Assembly (NCBI GenBank): GCA_028865235.1 | Contig: CP114561.1 | Span: 1,756,001 to 1,820,000, forward strand | Direction: 5' to 3' | Length of the DNA: 64,000 nt | Origin: Candidatus Manganitrophus sp. | GTDB taxonomy: Bacteria > Nitrospirota > Nitrospiria > SBBL01 > Manganitrophaceae | Shown here: positions 18,855-29,312 of the stretch, piece by piece | How the letters are laid out: every line of letters starts with the position of its first letter | Numbering within the stretch: the first letter of the stretch is position 1 | Translations under genes and position numbers: made by a program | Notes under the pieces: generated by a model | Databases searched by the model: none | What the model was told of the DNA's origin: nothing | Seen by the model: only the letters and a program-made list of their open reading frames with translations

Positions 18855-19948
18855 TTCTTCTCGTTTTTCATCTCTTCCGCCATCGGATAGGAGCCGAGGA
18901 CCTTCAGGAAAACCGCCTGGCCCCGGAGCTCTTCGATGGCGGTCCGGATCATCTCGTCTTCTAAATGGCCGATCATATCGATGTAGAAGATATACTCCCA
19001 CGCTTTCTTCTTCGACGGCCGCGATTCGATCTTCGTCAGGTTGATCTGTTGGGCGGAAAAAGGACGGAGCATCTCATAGAGAGCGCCGACCCGATCCTTG
19101 ATCGAGAACATCACCGAGGTTTTGTCCCGTCCGCTCCGCGGCGCCCCTTTCTGAGAAACCACCAAGAACCGGGTGAAATTATTGATGTTGTCCTCGATCC
19201 GCCGTTTAATGACGACCAGATTATAAAGCTTGGCCGCCAACTCGGAAGCGATCGCCCCGGCGGTCGGATCTTCCTGCGCCAGCTCGGCCGCCCGCGCGGT
19301 GCTGGAGGTCTCGGTCACCTGAATCCGCGGCAGGTTCGTCTCCAAAAAGTTTTTACACTGCGCGATGGCGTGCGAGTGAGAGTAGATCCGGCGGAGATCC
19401 CCGATCTGACCGGTCTTCGACATGAGGTGATGCGAGACCTCTTGCAAGATTTCTCCGAAGATCTTCAGCGGGGAATCGACGAAAAGGTCGAGCGTATGAT
19501 TGACGACCCCCTCGGTCGAATTCTCAATCGGCACCACGCCGAAATCGGCTCGTCCCCGCTCGACCTCATCGAAGACCTCCTTGATGCTGTTGACCGGAAT
19601 GTCGGTGGCCGAAAAACCGAAGCGCTGCATGGTGGCCAGGTGCGTGAAGGTCGCGCGAGGCCCCAAGTAGGCGACCTTGATCGGCCCCTCCAGGGAGAGG
19701 GAGGCTGAGATGATTTCTCGGAAGACGCTCTTGAGCGCTTCGTTCGGAAACGGCCCGGGATTGAGATGGGTCAATCGATCGTAGATCGCCTGCTCGCGGG
19801 AGGGGGCGTAAAAATCGGCCTGCTGATTTTTTTTGATCTTTCCGACATCTTGGACGATGCGGGCCCGATCGTTTAAAAGCGCAAGAATCCGCTCATCGAT
19901 TTCGTCGATCTTCCGACGAAGCGGGACCAGGGGATCTGTTTCGGACAA
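18851..19948 (-). CDS. pheA: P-protein: chorismate mutase / prephenate dehydratase with ACT domain
   Basis: A bifunctional enzyme of phenylalanine synthesis. Residues about 5-90 are an AroQ chorismate mutase ('LRRKIDEIDERILALLNDRARI'-type helix, abbreviated here). Prephenate dehydratase begins at 'VAYLGPRATFTHLA' and includes 'VVPIENSTEGVV' and the catalytic 'NNFTRFLVV'. The C-terminal ACT domain has 'GALYEMLRPF' and 'NLTKIESRP', the Phe-binding ESRP motif. The start is TTG 19948, with GGAGG 9 nt upstream. It heads a minus-strand operon through aroA and beyond. Confidence 0.96.
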   Translation of the reverse strand: MSETDPLVPLRRKIDEIDERILALLNDRARIVQDVGKIKKNQQADFYAPSREQAIYDRLTHLNPGPFPNEALKSVFREIISASLSLEGPIKVAYLGPRATFTHLATMQRFGFSATDIPVNSIKEVFDEVERGRADFGVVPIENSTEGVVNHTLDLFVDSPLKIFGEILQEVSHHLMSKTGQIGDLRRIYSHSHAIAQCKNFLETNLPRIQVTETSSTARAAELAQEDPTAGAIASELAAKLYNLVVIKRRIEDNINNFTRFLVVSQKGAPRSGRDKTSVMFSIKDRVGALYEMLRPFSAQQINLTKIESRPSKKKAWEYIFYIDMIGHLEDEMIRTAIEELRGQAVFLKVLGSYPMAEEMKNEKK

Positions 19949-19980
19949 ACGAGGCTACCTCCATTCAGGGAAATTTTAGG

Positions 19981-20009
19981 AGTATAGCCCATTTAAGCCT
20001 GTTTTTCAA
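19981..20009 (-). promoter_or_regulatory. Sigma-70 promoter of the pheA operon
   Basis: On the minus strand TTGAAA and TATACT are spaced 17 bp. The leader to the pheA TTG is only about 26 nt, so there is no room for a peptide attenuator. Confidence 0.7.
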
Positions 20010-20115
20010 GCGCTTTTGTAGGCTGTCCCAGATTCAAATCGGACCCGGGAGGGATGATTCTTTTATATGATCTGAACCGATAGGAGGGAAAGAAAAACAG
20101 AATATCGGGCTTCAA

Positions 20116-22082
20116 TCAGTGAGAGGATGGTCCTTTTCCGCCCGATCGGTCGAGCAGAGCCCTCACCTTCCGGGCCAGATCGTCCGGATGGTAGGGTTTG
20201 GAGATGAACCCGGCGGCAGGGCCGCCGAGCGTGGACAAATCGCCGCCGGCCGGAGGGTGGCCGCTTGAAATGAGGATCTTCACGCCGGGGGCGAGGGCCC
20301 TTAATTCCCGGAACACCTCTTCTCCCGACCGGCGCGGCATCATCAGATCGAGAATAACGAGGTGAACCCGATCAATCTCGCGCTGAAAAATCCCCACCGC
20401 CTCGACCCCGTCTCCCGCCAGGAGGACACGGTATCCATACTGCTCCAAAACCGTCTTGGCCAATTGTCGGATGGCCACCTCGTCGTCAATAAAAAGGATC
20501 GTTTCATCCCCGCCGGCGACCCGCTTCGGCCGGCCCGCCTGTTGATCGAGGACCTGCGCATTCTGTCCTGCAGGGAGATAGATTTTGAAAACCGTCCCCT
20601 CGCTCTTTACGGTCTGCAGCTCGATCCATCCCAGATGCTGCCGGATAATCCCATAGACAGCGGCCAAGCCCAGGCCGGTGCCGCGCCCCACCTCTTTCGT
20701 GGTGAAGAAGGGCTCGAAAATCCGGTGCCGGATCGCTTCGTCGATCCCGGTGCCGTTGTCGGAAACCGACAGACAGACATACTCCCCCGGCTTGACCTTC
20801 GGGTGAGCGCGAAAGAAGTCTTCATCACAAGGGGCATTTTCTATCCCGATGACGATCCGGGGCTCCCAATCGGCCGGCTCTCTTGAATTCTCCATCTCCT
20901 CCAACCGCTCTAGGAGGGCATCCCGCGCGTTCACGCAGAGATTCATCAAGATTTGGTTCATCTGACCTGCATCGGCAAAAACCGGCCAGACCCCCTCGAC
21001 CGATTCGACACGGAGACGGATGCGCCGATCGAACGTCTGGCCGAGGAGACAGACCACCTCCTCGGCCACGACCTGCAGATGGAGCGGTTTCAAATCGATC
21101 CTCGATCGCCGGCTGAAGGTCAAAAGCTGCTGCGTGAGCACCGCCGCCCGTTGCGCCGCCTGATCGACCCGGGACAGGGTGGCTTGCAGACGTGATCCCG
21201 ACACGGTCTCCCCCAGCGCCAATTCGATATTGCCGATGATCGCCGTCAGGAGGTTGTTGAACTCATGGGCGATCCCGCCGGCCAATTGACCGATCCCCTC
21301 CAGCTTTTGAGCGTGGCGAAGCTCCGCTTCCAGGCGCTTCTCCTCGGTGATATCGGTGAAGATTCCCATGATGCCGTTGACCTTGCCGTCGGCATTGCGC
21401 AGGAGCGCGGTCGAAACCCGAACGTCGATCACCGTGCCGTCTTTTCGGACCCGCCGCTTGGGCGCATTCACAAACGTCGGTCCATCCCCCACCAAACGGT
21501 CGACGTAAAGCTGAAACTCCTCCTGCTTTTCCCGCGGGATAATCGGAAGGGGGCGGCCGAGGATCTCCTCGGTGCGCCATCCGAAGAGGCGTTCGGCCGC
21601 CGGGTTCCACATCTTCACATTCAGATCGAGGTCGATGGTCACGATGGCCAGAGGAGAGGCCTGAATCAGCGGACGGAGCGTCTGATCGGTCTCCCGCAGC
21701 GCCTCTTCCGTTTTCTTATGGGTTTCGATGTCTTCCACTTCGACAACGATGCAGGTCGGCCTTGCCCGGTCGTCCCGAAGCAGAGAGGCATTCAGACGGA
21801 CCCAAAAGGGACGGCCGTCTTTTCGGATGTAGCGCTTTTCAATCTGCAGGGACGGAATCGGCTGTTCGAGAAGGGAGCGTATCCCTTTGAGGTTTTTTTC
21901 CAGGTCTTGGGGGGCGGTAATGCTTTGAAAATCGCGCGCCAACAGCTCTTCCGGGAATATCCGGTCATCCGGCAGAATGCCGGATTGACCTGGATAAACT
22001 GGCCGAGCGGCTCCATGGCCAGCACCACCATGCCGACGGAGGCTTGATCAAACGCCAGACGAAAAAGGATCCCTTCTTCCAA
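20116..22082 (-). CDS. Hybrid sensor histidine kinase with C-terminal receiver (frameshifted)
   Basis: A cytosolic hybrid kinase: PAS domain at about 10-125, second PAS at about 140-265, HisKA with '[20 protein letters not shown]', and HATPase_c with 'VNARDAL', 'DNGTGID' and '[12 protein letters not shown]'. A REC domain ends the protein ('ILFIDDE', phospho-acceptor Asp in 'VILDLMMP', '[10 protein letters not shown]'). The frame breaks within the first PAS at 21951-21952; one more C on the plus strand turns the break into '[12 protein letters not shown]' and gives about 655 residues. The start is TTG 22082, with GAGG 6 nt upstream. No output regulator is adjacent and the signal is unknown. 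Confidence 0.87.
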
Positions 22083-22182
22083 ACGCGACCTCGGATGCTC
22101 GATTCCGGGAGAACCGGTAAGACTCGATCCCTTGAGAGTATACTACAAGAGCCATCGAAGGAAAAGAAGAGAATTTGGAAAA

Positions 22183-22692
22183 CTAGACCCTCTCATTGCG
22201 CGGAGGGATTCCGCAGTCTTCTTCGTCCCCTTTCATTTTCTTAATGGCATGAGGGAGGGCCGGGAGGAGGATCTCAAAATTCTCCCGAACGGCGCGGGGG
22301 CTGCCGGGGAGGTTCACGATGAGGGTCTGCTTGCGGACGCCGGCGATGCCGCGGGAGATGATCGCCTTGGGGTTCTTCCGATATCCTTCCATGCGCATGA
22401 CCTCCCCCATGCCGGGAATCAGGCGATCGAGGACCTGCATCGTCGCCTCCGGGGTGACATCGCGGGGAGAAACGCCGGTTCCTCCGGTCGTCAAGACCAG
22501 ATCGACCTTCCATCGATCGGAAAAGGAGATCAGCTGATTTTGGATCGCCTCCTTCTCATCCGGGATGACCTGGTAAACCATCACCTTCCCCGGAAGCTGA
22601 TCGACCAGTTGGTGGAGAAGCAGGCCGCTGGCGTCTTCCCGTTTTCCGGCCGAGCCCTTGTCGCTGATGGTCAGAATACCGACTGTAAACAT
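22183..22692 (-). CDS. MoaB/Mog-family molybdopterin biosynthesis protein
   Basis: The MoCF-type fold adenylylates molybdopterin before metal insertion. Markers are 'GILTISDKGSAGKREDASG', the substrate-binding 'LTTGGTGVSPRDVTPEA', 'MRMEGY' and 'VNLPGSPRAVRENF'. About 169 residues, the single-domain size. ATG at 22692 fits the family start; the upstream ATG at 22707, immediately after the ruvB stop, lacks a ribosome site. MoaB and MogA cannot be told apart from sequence alone. No other molybdenum genes are nearby. Confidence 0.88.
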   Translation of the reverse strand: MFTVGILTISDKGSAGKREDASGLLLHQLVDQLPGKVMVYQVIPDEKEAIQNQLISFSDRWKVDLVLTTGGTGVSPRDVTPEATMQVLDRLIPGMGEVMRMEGYRKNPKAIISRGIAGVRKQTLIVNLPGSPRAVRENFEILLPALPHAIKKMKGDEEDCGIPPRNERV

Positions 22693-22707
22693 CGTCCCTC
22701 TTTCCAT

Positions 22708-23727
22708 TTACCAAAGCCTCGGCTGAATGTTCTCGGGGCGCTTCACTCCGAAATGTTGATAGGCCAGGTCGGTCGCCATTCGCCCGCGGGAGGTCCGGTC
22801 GAGATACCCCCCTTGGATCAAGAACGGCTCGTAGACATCTTCGAGCGTCTCGCGCTCCTCCCCGAGGGCGGTCGCCAAGGTTTCGACGCCGACCGGCCCG
22901 CCGCCGAACTTCTCGATCATGAGGAGAAGATATTTTCGGTCCATCGCATCGAATCCGGCGGCGTCGATCTCCATCTGCGACAACGCCTGACGGGCGACCT
23001 CCAAGAGAATGCGGCCGTCCGATTTCACCTCGGCAAAATCGCGGACCCGCCGCAAGATCCGGTTGGCGATCCGGGGGGTTCCCCGCGTCCGGGCGGCAAT
23101 TTCATACGCGGCCGTCTGTTCAATCGCAATGTTCAGCAACTTGGCGGAGCGGAGGACGATCTGCTCCAGTTCCACGGGACGGTAGAATTCGAGACGGCTG
23201 ATGACGCCGAATCGCTCGCGCAAAGGCGAGGTGAGAAGACCGGCGCGGGTGGTGGCGCCGATAAGCGTAAATCTCGGCAGATTGAATTTCAGCGTCCGGG
23301 CCGAGGGGCCCTGGCCGATGATCAGGTCGAGCTGAAAATCCTCCATGGCGGGATACAAGACCTCTTCCACCGCCGGGTGGAGCCGGTGGATTTCATCGAT
23401 AAAGAAAACATCCCCCTCGGAGAGGTTGCTGAGGATCGCAGCCAGGTCGCCGGGGTGCTCCACCGCCGGGCCGGAGGTCGCCTTGAGATTTACCCCCAAT
23501 TCCCGCGCGATAATGTTGGCCAGCGTCGTCTTGCCGAGCCCCGGAGGACCGTAGAAGATGACATGGTCGAGGACATCGCCCCGCTTCTTCGCCGCCTCGA
23601 TATAGATCCGGAGGTTCTCCTTGATCCGCGTCTGGCCGACATATTCATCGAGCGAAGTGGGGCGGAGACTCGCCTCCATCCGCTTCTCTTCGTCATTCAA
23701 TTGCGTCGATAAAATACGATCCATCAT
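22708..23727 (-). CDS. ruvB: Holliday junction branch-migration ATPase RuvB
   Basis: The hexameric motor of the RuvAB complex. Walker A is '[12 protein letters not shown]', Walker B is 'FIDEIHRL', sensor I is 'LIGATTRAG', and the arginine-finger region is 'SPLRERFG'. The C-terminal winged helix contains '[15 protein letters not shown]'. 339 residues, normal length. It follows ruvA by about 10 bp. Confidence 0.97.
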   Translation of the reverse strand: MMDRILSTQLNDEEKRMEASLRPTSLDEYVGQTRIKENLRIYIEAAKKRGDVLDHVIFYGPPGLGKTTLANIIARELGVNLKATSGPAVEHPGDLAAILSNLSEGDVFFIDEIHRLHPAVEEVLYPAMEDFQLDLIIGQGPSARTLKFNLPRFTLIGATTRAGLLTSPLRERFGVISRLEFYRPVELEQIVLRSAKLLNIAIEQTAAYEIAARTRGTPRIANRILRRVRDFAEVKSDGRILLEVARQALSQMEIDAAGFDAMDRKYLLLMIEKFGGGPVGVETLATALGEERETLEDVYEPFLIQGGYLDRTSRGRMATDLAYQHFGVKRPENIQPRLW

Positions 23728-23737
23728 GACCGGTCCG

Positions 23738-24349
23738 CTAACCCACCTTTGCCAATTTCTTCAGCGCTTTTTTGATCAGCCCCTCCACCGACTCGGAGTC
23801 GGCAGTTTCTTCGGCGATTTTATCGACGGTCCGCTTCGCTTCGGTTCGATGATAACCCAAGTTGACCAATGCCGAGAGGGCGTCCTCTTTGGTCTTATCC
23901 GATTCCGAACCGGCCGAGACCGGGGTTTGAAGGCCCGCCAGACTCAGGGCGTTGACCTTCTCTCTCAACTCCAGGACCAGCCGCCCGGCCGTCTTCGGCC
24001 CGACCCCCGGGATGGCCCGGAGCCGGTCGACGTTTCCGTCCCGCAAGGCCTGAACCAACTCGGTCAACTCCATCCCGGAGAGGATTCCCAGGGCCACCTT
24101 CGGTCCGACGCCGGAGATTCCCAAGAGAAGCAGAAAGAGTTCCTTTTCAAGAGGTGAGAGAAATCCGTAGAGTTGAAGGGCATCTTCCCGAACGTGCGTG
24201 TGGATGTGAAGCGAGACACTCTCCTTCACCTCGGGGAGTCGATAAAAAGTATTCAGCGGGATAAAGATCTGGTATCCGATCCCATGCACCTCGACAATCA
24301 GGGCGCTGGGGGTTTTCTCAAGAATCGTTCCGGTAAGGAATGCAATCAT
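23738..24349 (-). CDS. ruvA: Holliday junction-binding protein RuvA
   Basis: Tetrameric junction-recognition subunit. The N-terminal OB fold is '[20 protein letters not shown]', two helix-hairpin-helix motifs are seen ('[16 protein letters not shown]' and '[17 protein letters not shown]'), and the mobile C-terminal domain III contacts RuvB ('[16 protein letters not shown]'). 203 residues. It sits between ruvC and ruvB. Confidence 0.97.
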   Translation of the reverse strand: MIAFLTGTILEKTPSALIVEVHGIGYQIFIPLNTFYRLPEVKESVSLHIHTHVREDALQLYGFLSPLEKELFLLLLGISGVGPKVALGILSGMELTELVQALRDGNVDRLRAIPGVGPKTAGRLVLELREKVNALSLAGLQTPVSAGSESDKTKEDALSALVNLGYHRTEAKRTVDKIAEETADSESVEGLIKKALKKLAKVG

Positions 24350-24362
24350 CTTTCAACCGCAT

Positions 24363-24890
24363 TTAATATCGCGTGAATTCGTCCGATCTCTTCTCGGCCG
24401 CTCCGACCTTCGCTTGAAATTGAGCAGAGTGGATGTGGCAAATCGCAACTGCGGCGGCATCGGCGGCATGCTCCGAGGTCAGGAGGCTAGGAAGCTGTAG
24501 CAGCCGGCCGACCATCTGCTGGATTTGATCTTTGGTCGCTCCCCCATAACCGACCACCGCCATCTTCACCGCCGTCGGCGTGTATTCAAAGACCGGGATC
24601 TGATGGAACTCGGCCGCCAGCAGCGCCGCCCCGCGGGCCTGCCCGAGCTTGAGGGCCGACTTGAAATTTTTGGCGAGAAAGGTATCTTCGATAGCGACAG
24701 CGGTCGGAAGCTCTTTCTGAATCACCTGCAAGAGGTCGTCGAAGAGATGTTTGAGTCGTTTCGGAAAGGGGTGTTTTGGAATCGTCCGGATCTCGCCCGA
24801 TCCTTTCAAGATCAGACGGCCTGCGGGGGCTTCTTCCAGGATCGCATATCCTGTGGCACCCATTCCCGGATCGATTCCTAAAATCGGCAT
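24363..24890 (-). CDS. ruvC: Holliday junction resolvase RuvC
   Basis: A dimeric endonuclease resolving junctions. The RNase H-like fold opens with 'ILGIDPGMGATGYA' (first catalytic Asp). Glu in 'AIEDTFLAKN' and the C-terminal 'EHAADAAAVAICH' supply the other acidic ligands. 175 residues, normal. No ribosome site is evident before ATG 24890, which lies just after the yebC stop, suggesting translational coupling. Confidence 0.96.
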   Translation of the reverse strand: MPILGIDPGMGATGYAILEEAPAGRLILKGSGEIRTIPKHPFPKRLKHLFDDLLQVIQKELPTAVAIEDTFLAKNFKSALKLGQARGAALLAAEFHQIPVFEYTPTAVKMAVVGYGGATKDQIQQMVGRLLQLPSLLTSEHAADAAAVAICHIHSAQFQAKVGAAEKRSDEFTRY

Positions 24891-24901
24891 ATTGGGTTAA
24901 A

Positions 24902-25654
24902 TTACCCGGCTACCTTCGCCATCACCTCATCGGGGATATCGAAGTTCGCGTAGACGTTCTGAACATCGTCGTGATCTTCGAGCGCTTCCATCAACCGGAG
25001 CATCTGCTCCGCCTCTTTCCCATCGAGCCGGATATAGGTCTGCGGGAGAAAGGTCACCTCGGCATAAGACGGGGCAAGACCGGCGTCGGTCATCGCCTTT
25101 TTGACCTTTTCAAAATCGGCCGGGGCGGTGATCACTTCAAAAAGGGTCGGATCGTCCGAGCGGATATCTTCCGCGCCTGCATCGAGCGCCACCGACATCA
25201 GCTTCTCCTCGTCGGTCTTCTGCTTCTCGATCGAAAGATACCCCTTCTTCTGGAACATCCAGGAGACGGATCCCGACTCTCCCATGTTGCCGCCGTTCTT
25301 GGAGAGGAGGTGGCGGATTTCGGAAACGGTCCGGTTCTTGTTGTCCGACATGATCTGGATGATGATCGCCACCCCCCCAGGCCCGTAACCCTCGTAAGTC
25401 ATCTCCTCATACGTGACGCCCGGAAGCTCGCCGGTCCCCTTTTGAACCGCCTTCTTGATGTTGTCGGCCGGCATGTTGTTTTCCTTGGCTTTGAGGATCG
25501 CCGTTCGAAGGCGGGGATTCCCTTCGGGGTCCCCCCCGCCCATCTTCGCCGCAACGGTGATTTCGCGGATAATCTTGGTGAAAATTTTCCCCCGCTTCGA
25601 GTCGGCCGCCGCCTTTTTATGTTTGGTCGTCGCCCATTTAGAATGTCCGGACAT
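24902..25654 (-). CDS. yebC: YebC/PmpR-family regulator (TACO1 homologue)
   Basis: The family start '[22 protein letters not shown]' region (first residues), '[18 protein letters not shown]' and '[14 protein letters not shown]' are characteristic. Members act as DNA-binding regulators or as translation factors easing polyproline stalling. 250 residues, normal. ATG at 25654 has GGAG upstream. It is the first gene of the yebC-ruvCAB unit, a very common arrangement. Confidence 0.95.
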   Translation of the reverse strand: MSGHSKWATTKHKKAAADSKRGKIFTKIIREITVAAKMGGGDPEGNPRLRTAILKAKENNMPADNIKKAVQKGTGELPGVTYEEMTYEGYGPGGVAIIIQIMSDNKNRTVSEIRHLLSKNGGNMGESGSVSWMFQKKGYLSIEKQKTDEEKLMSVALDAGAEDIRSDDPTLFEVITAPADFEKVKKAMTDAGLAPSYAEVTFLPQTYIRLDGKEAEQMLRLMEALEDHDDVQNVYANFDIPDEVMAKVAG

Positions 25655-25693
25655 AGCTTCTCCAATTGTATAGACATTTAAATAATCTGCGTA

Positions 25694-25723
25694 TTTTTAG
25701 CATAATTGAACGCAAAGTGTCAA
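25694..25723 (-). promoter_or_regulatory. Putative promoter of yebC-ruvCAB
   Basis: On the minus strand a consensus TTGACA is followed after 18 bp by TAAAAA, a weak -10 box, 40 bp before the yebC start. Confidence 0.5.
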
Positions 25724-25736
25724 TGTGCAAGGGCAA

Positions 25737-27542
25737 TTAGGGATGAAGCGACTCAAACACTTTTTTTGCGACCGCCTTGTTCATGGTGGGGGCCGCTTCG
25801 AGCTCCTCCAGAGTTGCCTCGCGAATCTTTGAGACACTTCCAAAATGCTTCAGCAGCGCCAGCCGCCGGGTCTTCCCGATTCCATCAATTTCCTGCAGCG
25901 GCGACTCCAACATCTTCTTGTCCCGAATCTTCCGATGATAGGAGACCGCAAAGCGGTGCGCTTCATCGCGGATCTGCTGAAGCAGATGAGTTGCCGGAGA
26001 GCCGACCGGAAGCTCGATCGGATCTGAAAGATCGGGGAGATAGACCCGCTCCCATCGGTCTTCCCGTTCCTTCGCCAAACCGATCAGATCGACCGATCCG
26101 AGATCGAATTTCTCCATCACCTCCCGGACTGCCGAGATCTGCCCCTTTCCGCCGTCGATCAGGAAGAGGTCTGGAGGCGCCTCCCCCTTCTGTTTTAACG
26201 AATTTAATCTCCGCGTCAGAACCTCCGCCATCATCCCGAAGTCGTTTGCCCCCTCGATCGTTTTGATACGGAAGTGGCGGTAATCCGATTTCTTCGCCTT
26301 GGCCTCTTCAAAAACGACCATCGACCCGACGGCGCTGGTCCCCATGATATTGGAGATGTCGTATCCTTCGATCCGGCGGGGAAGACGGGAGAGTTGCAAA
26401 AGATCTTTCAGTTTCTCCAGCGTTGCCTCTCCCCCCTCGCGGATCTGAACGTGGTTCGCCAAGGAGGCGCGCGCATTCTCCAGGGCCAAATCGAGCAGAT
26501 GCGCCCTTCTCCCTCGCGAAGGGGAAACAAGATGAACCGGCCCGCCGCGCCGCTCCGAGAGCCACTCTTCCAGGACGGAGGCTTCCGTCAGCGGAATCGG
26601 AAGGAAGATCTCCCTTGGAATCAACCCTTCCTTATTGTAGAACTGCTGAATGAAGGTGGCGCAGAGCTCCTCATCGAGCGTTTCCCCGACATTTTCGAAG
26701 AAGAAGTCTTTTCGACCGACCATCATCCCGCCCCGGATGAAAAGGATCTGAAGGTCGGCCGCCTCCCCTTCCCGTGCCAGGGCGATCACGTCGTGATCCT
26801 CGATCTGCGTGGAGGTGACCCGTTGCTGCTCCAACGCCCGCTCAATCTTGGCGATCTGATCGCGAAGCCGGGCCGCCGCCTCAAAGTTGAGCTCGCCCGC
26901 CTTCTTCTCCATCAGCGCCCGCATCGCCGTGAGGAGGACCTTGTCCTTCCCTTCGAGGAAGAGGCGGACCTGCTGGATCATTTGGCGGTAATCTTCCTTC
27001 GATTGATTTCCGGTGCAGGGGGCCAGGCATCTTTTAATCTCGAATTCGATGCAGGCCCGCTCGGCGTTGCCGTCGATGTCGATCGTGCAGTTCGGAAGGG
27101 GAAAGATCTTCCTCAGCAGCCGGAGCATTTCATAAAGTCCGCCGGTCGGGACATACGGGCCGAAGTAAAGCGCGCCGTCCCGCTTGACCCGGCGGACGAT
27201 CTCAAGTCGCGGATAATCGTCCTTCATCGAGAGGCGAAGGAGCGGATAATTTTTATCGTCCCGCAGAACGACATTGTACTTCGGGCGATGTTTCTTGATG
27301 AGGTTGCTCTCCAGAATCAGCGCCTCCAAATTGCTGACGGTGACGATATATTCCAGGTCGGCCACCTGCGAGACCATCGATCGGATCTTCGGGGTCACAT
27401 CGGCATTGGGACGAAAATAACTCCGCACACGGCTCGCCAGCTCTTTCGCCTTGCCGACGTAGAGGACCTCCCCCTTTTTTCCCTTCATGAGGTAAACGCC
27501 CGGGGTATGGGGAAGTGCTTCGATTTTTTGCTTTAGTTCCAT
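25737..27542 (-). CDS. uvrC: Excinuclease ABC subunit C
   Basis: The dual-incision nuclease of nucleotide excision repair. The N-terminal GIY-YIG domain ('GVYLMKGKKGEVLYVGKAK') is followed by the UvrB-interacting UVR motif near residues 200-235, the central UvrC RNase H-like domain ('RIEGYDISNIMGTSAVGSM', 'DLFLIDGGKGQ') and a C-terminal helix-hairpin-helix pair ('IDGIGKTRRLALLKHFGS'). 601 residues from ATG 27542, which has AGAAG upstream. A clear terminator separates it from the porin gene. Confidence 0.97.
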   Translation of the reverse strand: MELKQKIEALPHTPGVYLMKGKKGEVLYVGKAKELASRVRSYFRPNADVTPKIRSMVSQVADLEYIVTVSNLEALILESNLIKKHRPKYNVVLRDDKNYPLLRLSMKDDYPRLEIVRRVKRDGALYFGPYVPTGGLYEMLRLLRKIFPLPNCTIDIDGNAERACIEFEIKRCLAPCTGNQSKEDYRQMIQQVRLFLEGKDKVLLTAMRALMEKKAGELNFEAAARLRDQIAKIERALEQQRVTSTQIEDHDVIALAREGEAADLQILFIRGGMMVGRKDFFFENVGETLDEELCATFIQQFYNKEGLIPREIFLPIPLTEASVLEEWLSERRGGPVHLVSPSRGRRAHLLDLALENARASLANHVQIREGGEATLEKLKDLLQLSRLPRRIEGYDISNIMGTSAVGSMVVFEEAKAKKSDYRHFRIKTIEGANDFGMMAEVLTRRLNSLKQKGEAPPDLFLIDGGKGQISAVREVMEKFDLGSVDLIGLAKEREDRWERVYLPDLSDPIELPVGSPATHLLQQIRDEAHRFAVSYHRKIRDKKMLESPLQEIDGIGKTRRLALLKHFGSVSKIREATLEELEAAPTMNKAVAKKVFESLHP

Positions 27543-27633
27543 CAATTCTTTCTTCTCTTTTGAATTTAATCAGGCATTATTCTATCAAACTTTGATAGTG
27601 AGTTATATAGTGCCTCACACCTGAACGAGCAAT

Positions 27634-27668
27634 AAAAAAGCCCCCCGGCTGAGAACCGGGGGGCTTTT
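27634..27668 (-). terminator. Strong intrinsic terminator after the porin gene
   Basis: A hairpin with stem AAGCCCCCCGG/CCGGGGGGCTT and an 8-nt loop is followed on the minus strand by TTTTTT. It lies 23 bp after the porin stop. A T-run on the other side could make it work in both directions, though no plus-strand gene needs it here. Confidence 0.92.
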
Positions 27669-27690
27669 CATTCGGAGAATTTGAGGAGAG

Positions 27691-29076
27691 TTAGAACATG
27701 TAATTGAGGGCAATGATCCCTTTGAGCTGATTGTCATCGCCGCCGGTGAGGGTCTGCCAGGCATCACCGGAGAGAAGATAGCCCAGGTTCACTGCAACGG
27801 CGACATTGTCATCCAATTTGTGCTTGTGGTTCAGGTCGATTTCAATTCCAAGGTCGCTGTCACCAGCGGTCCCCGTACCATCGACCGGATCTTCTGCCGT
27901 CTGCGCCCAGATGGCGGCCAACTCGGTGTGGCAGGTCTTCCCAAAGGGAACCCCTTCAAGACCGGCCGAGAGCTTAATTCCCATCACACCCAATCCGCCG
28001 ACGCATGAAGCTCCACCGGAACCGATACGGGCGCCGCCGACGCTGGCACACTGTCCTTCTCGATCGCTGAAGATATTGTCGTTGATTAAAATATTGCCAA
28101 GGACGAAGTTGCCGGAGAGGCCGTTGATGTTTACTTCATCCCCATCCGCATCCTGGCCCGTCGTATAAAGAGCGGCAACGCCGACATCCACAGCAGCAAC
28201 ATCGAGCCCGACTCCAATTAAAATGTTCATACCGGTCAGATCGACAGAGTCGACTCCCGTCGTTGTTGAATCCATGCTCCCAGTAAAGAAATCGATCTCC
28301 GCTCCTAAGTTGATCGCGCCGAATTTTCCATCGGCGGTCACGCCCAGAGTCCAGAGGTCGGTCTTGTCGCCGATAGGAGCGCCACCGGGGATAGGCAGCG
28401 CAATGAAGGCGGGTATGCGATCTTTGAGATAGGTGACAAAAACGCCGATATTATGCATATCGCCGTGTGTGAAACCGGTCTTCGCAATGTAAACATCGGT
28501 ATCACTTCCCGTTGCTCCGCCAGTCGTAGCAACCGTCGAGTTGGAATCGAGCAATTTCCCATTCGCCAACATGACCTCAAATCCGCCGACCATAAATTTT
28601 CCGACGATTGCATCCATCGTATCATCCAGGACAAGGCTGTGGCCGAGTCGGAACGGCTTACGGCCGAAGGCGAGTTTTACCATGTTGAGATCGAGTTTGA
28701 GGTAGGCTTCCCGGACACCGACGATGTTGTAGCTTCCGCCGAAATTGGCCGAGCCGAAGCGATAGTTTCCAGTCGTGCAACCGGTGGCTGAACAGTCAGC
28801 GGCCCCGCCGGCTCCCGTTTGTCTTGGATCGCTGAAAGAACTGGTGAAGTCAACCACCACAACCCCGGAGGTAATTCCCGCAGTCGCGGTGGTTCTCAAT
28901 CTAAAACGTCCGTCGGCAAATGCCTGCTGATCGTCGACATCCTCGTTCGCGTCGAGGTCGTCGGCATAAATCCCGCGGACGCGGAAATCCCCTTCAAATT
29001 TTACATCCGCTGCATAGAGTGACGCGGTCTGTAGAAAAAACGCAGTTCCTAAGGCCATGACCCATAACTTCTTCAT
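27691..29076 (-). CDS. Outer-membrane porin-like beta-barrel protein
   Basis: A 461-residue exported protein. A Sec signal peptide ends 'SLYAADVKF' (cleavage after about residue 22), many alternating amphipathic strands follow, and the last residues 'GIIALNYMF' end in the terminal Phe that BAM recognises. Early features ('FEGDFRVRGIYADDLD', 'LAFGRKPFRLGHSLVLDDTMDAI') resemble alginate-export-type or short-chain porins. The substrate is unknown. Four Cys in the extracellular-looking loops could form disulfides. ATG at 29076 has AGGAGG upstream. It is flanked by its own promoter and a strong terminator, so it is a monocistronic, probably well-expressed gene. Confidence 0.8.
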   Translation of the reverse strand: MKKLWVMALGTAFFLQTASLYAADVKFEGDFRVRGIYADDLDANEDVDDQQAFADGRFRLRTTATAGITSGVVVVDFTSSFSDPRQTGAGGAADCSATGCTTGNYRFGSANFGGSYNIVGVREAYLKLDLNMVKLAFGRKPFRLGHSLVLDDTMDAIVGKFMVGGFEVMLANGKLLDSNSTVATTGGATGSDTDVYIAKTGFTHGDMHNIGVFVTYLKDRIPAFIALPIPGGAPIGDKTDLWTLGVTADGKFGAINLGAEIDFFTGSMDSTTTGVDSVDLTGMNILIGVGLDVAAVDVGVAALYTTGQDADGDEVNINGLSGNFVLGNILINDNIFSDREGQCASVGGARIGSGGASCVGGLGVMGIKLSAGLEGVPFGKTCHTELAAIWAQTAEDPVDGTGTAGDSDLGIEIDLNHKHKLDDNVAVAVNLGYLLSGDAWQTLTGGDDNQLKGIIALNYMF

Positions 29077-29275
29077 TCGTAACCTCCTTTTCCGAATTAA
29101 CCAGAGTAGAACTAAACAGATTCACAACCGAATAGAGATATAGAGATAGTAACGAACAAGCAAATAGAGTGATGCCTTGGTAACCCCGTCACCCCCTTTC
29201 AATCAGACTTTGATGAGTAGTTTAAATATACTTAGGCGGAAATATACTGGCAATAGATTTAAAAAAACCGGCCCG

Positions 29276-29305
29276 ACTATATCACTTACGTCATTCGGTT
29301 GTCAA
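29276..29305 (-). promoter_or_regulatory. Promoter upstream of the porin gene
   Basis: On the minus strand TTGACA and TATAGT are separated by 18 bp. The -35 region shares the 12-mer CTTGACAACCGA with the promoter before atpA. The leader to the porin ATG would be about 190 nt. Confidence 0.65.
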
Positions 29306-29312
29306 GGTTTTT

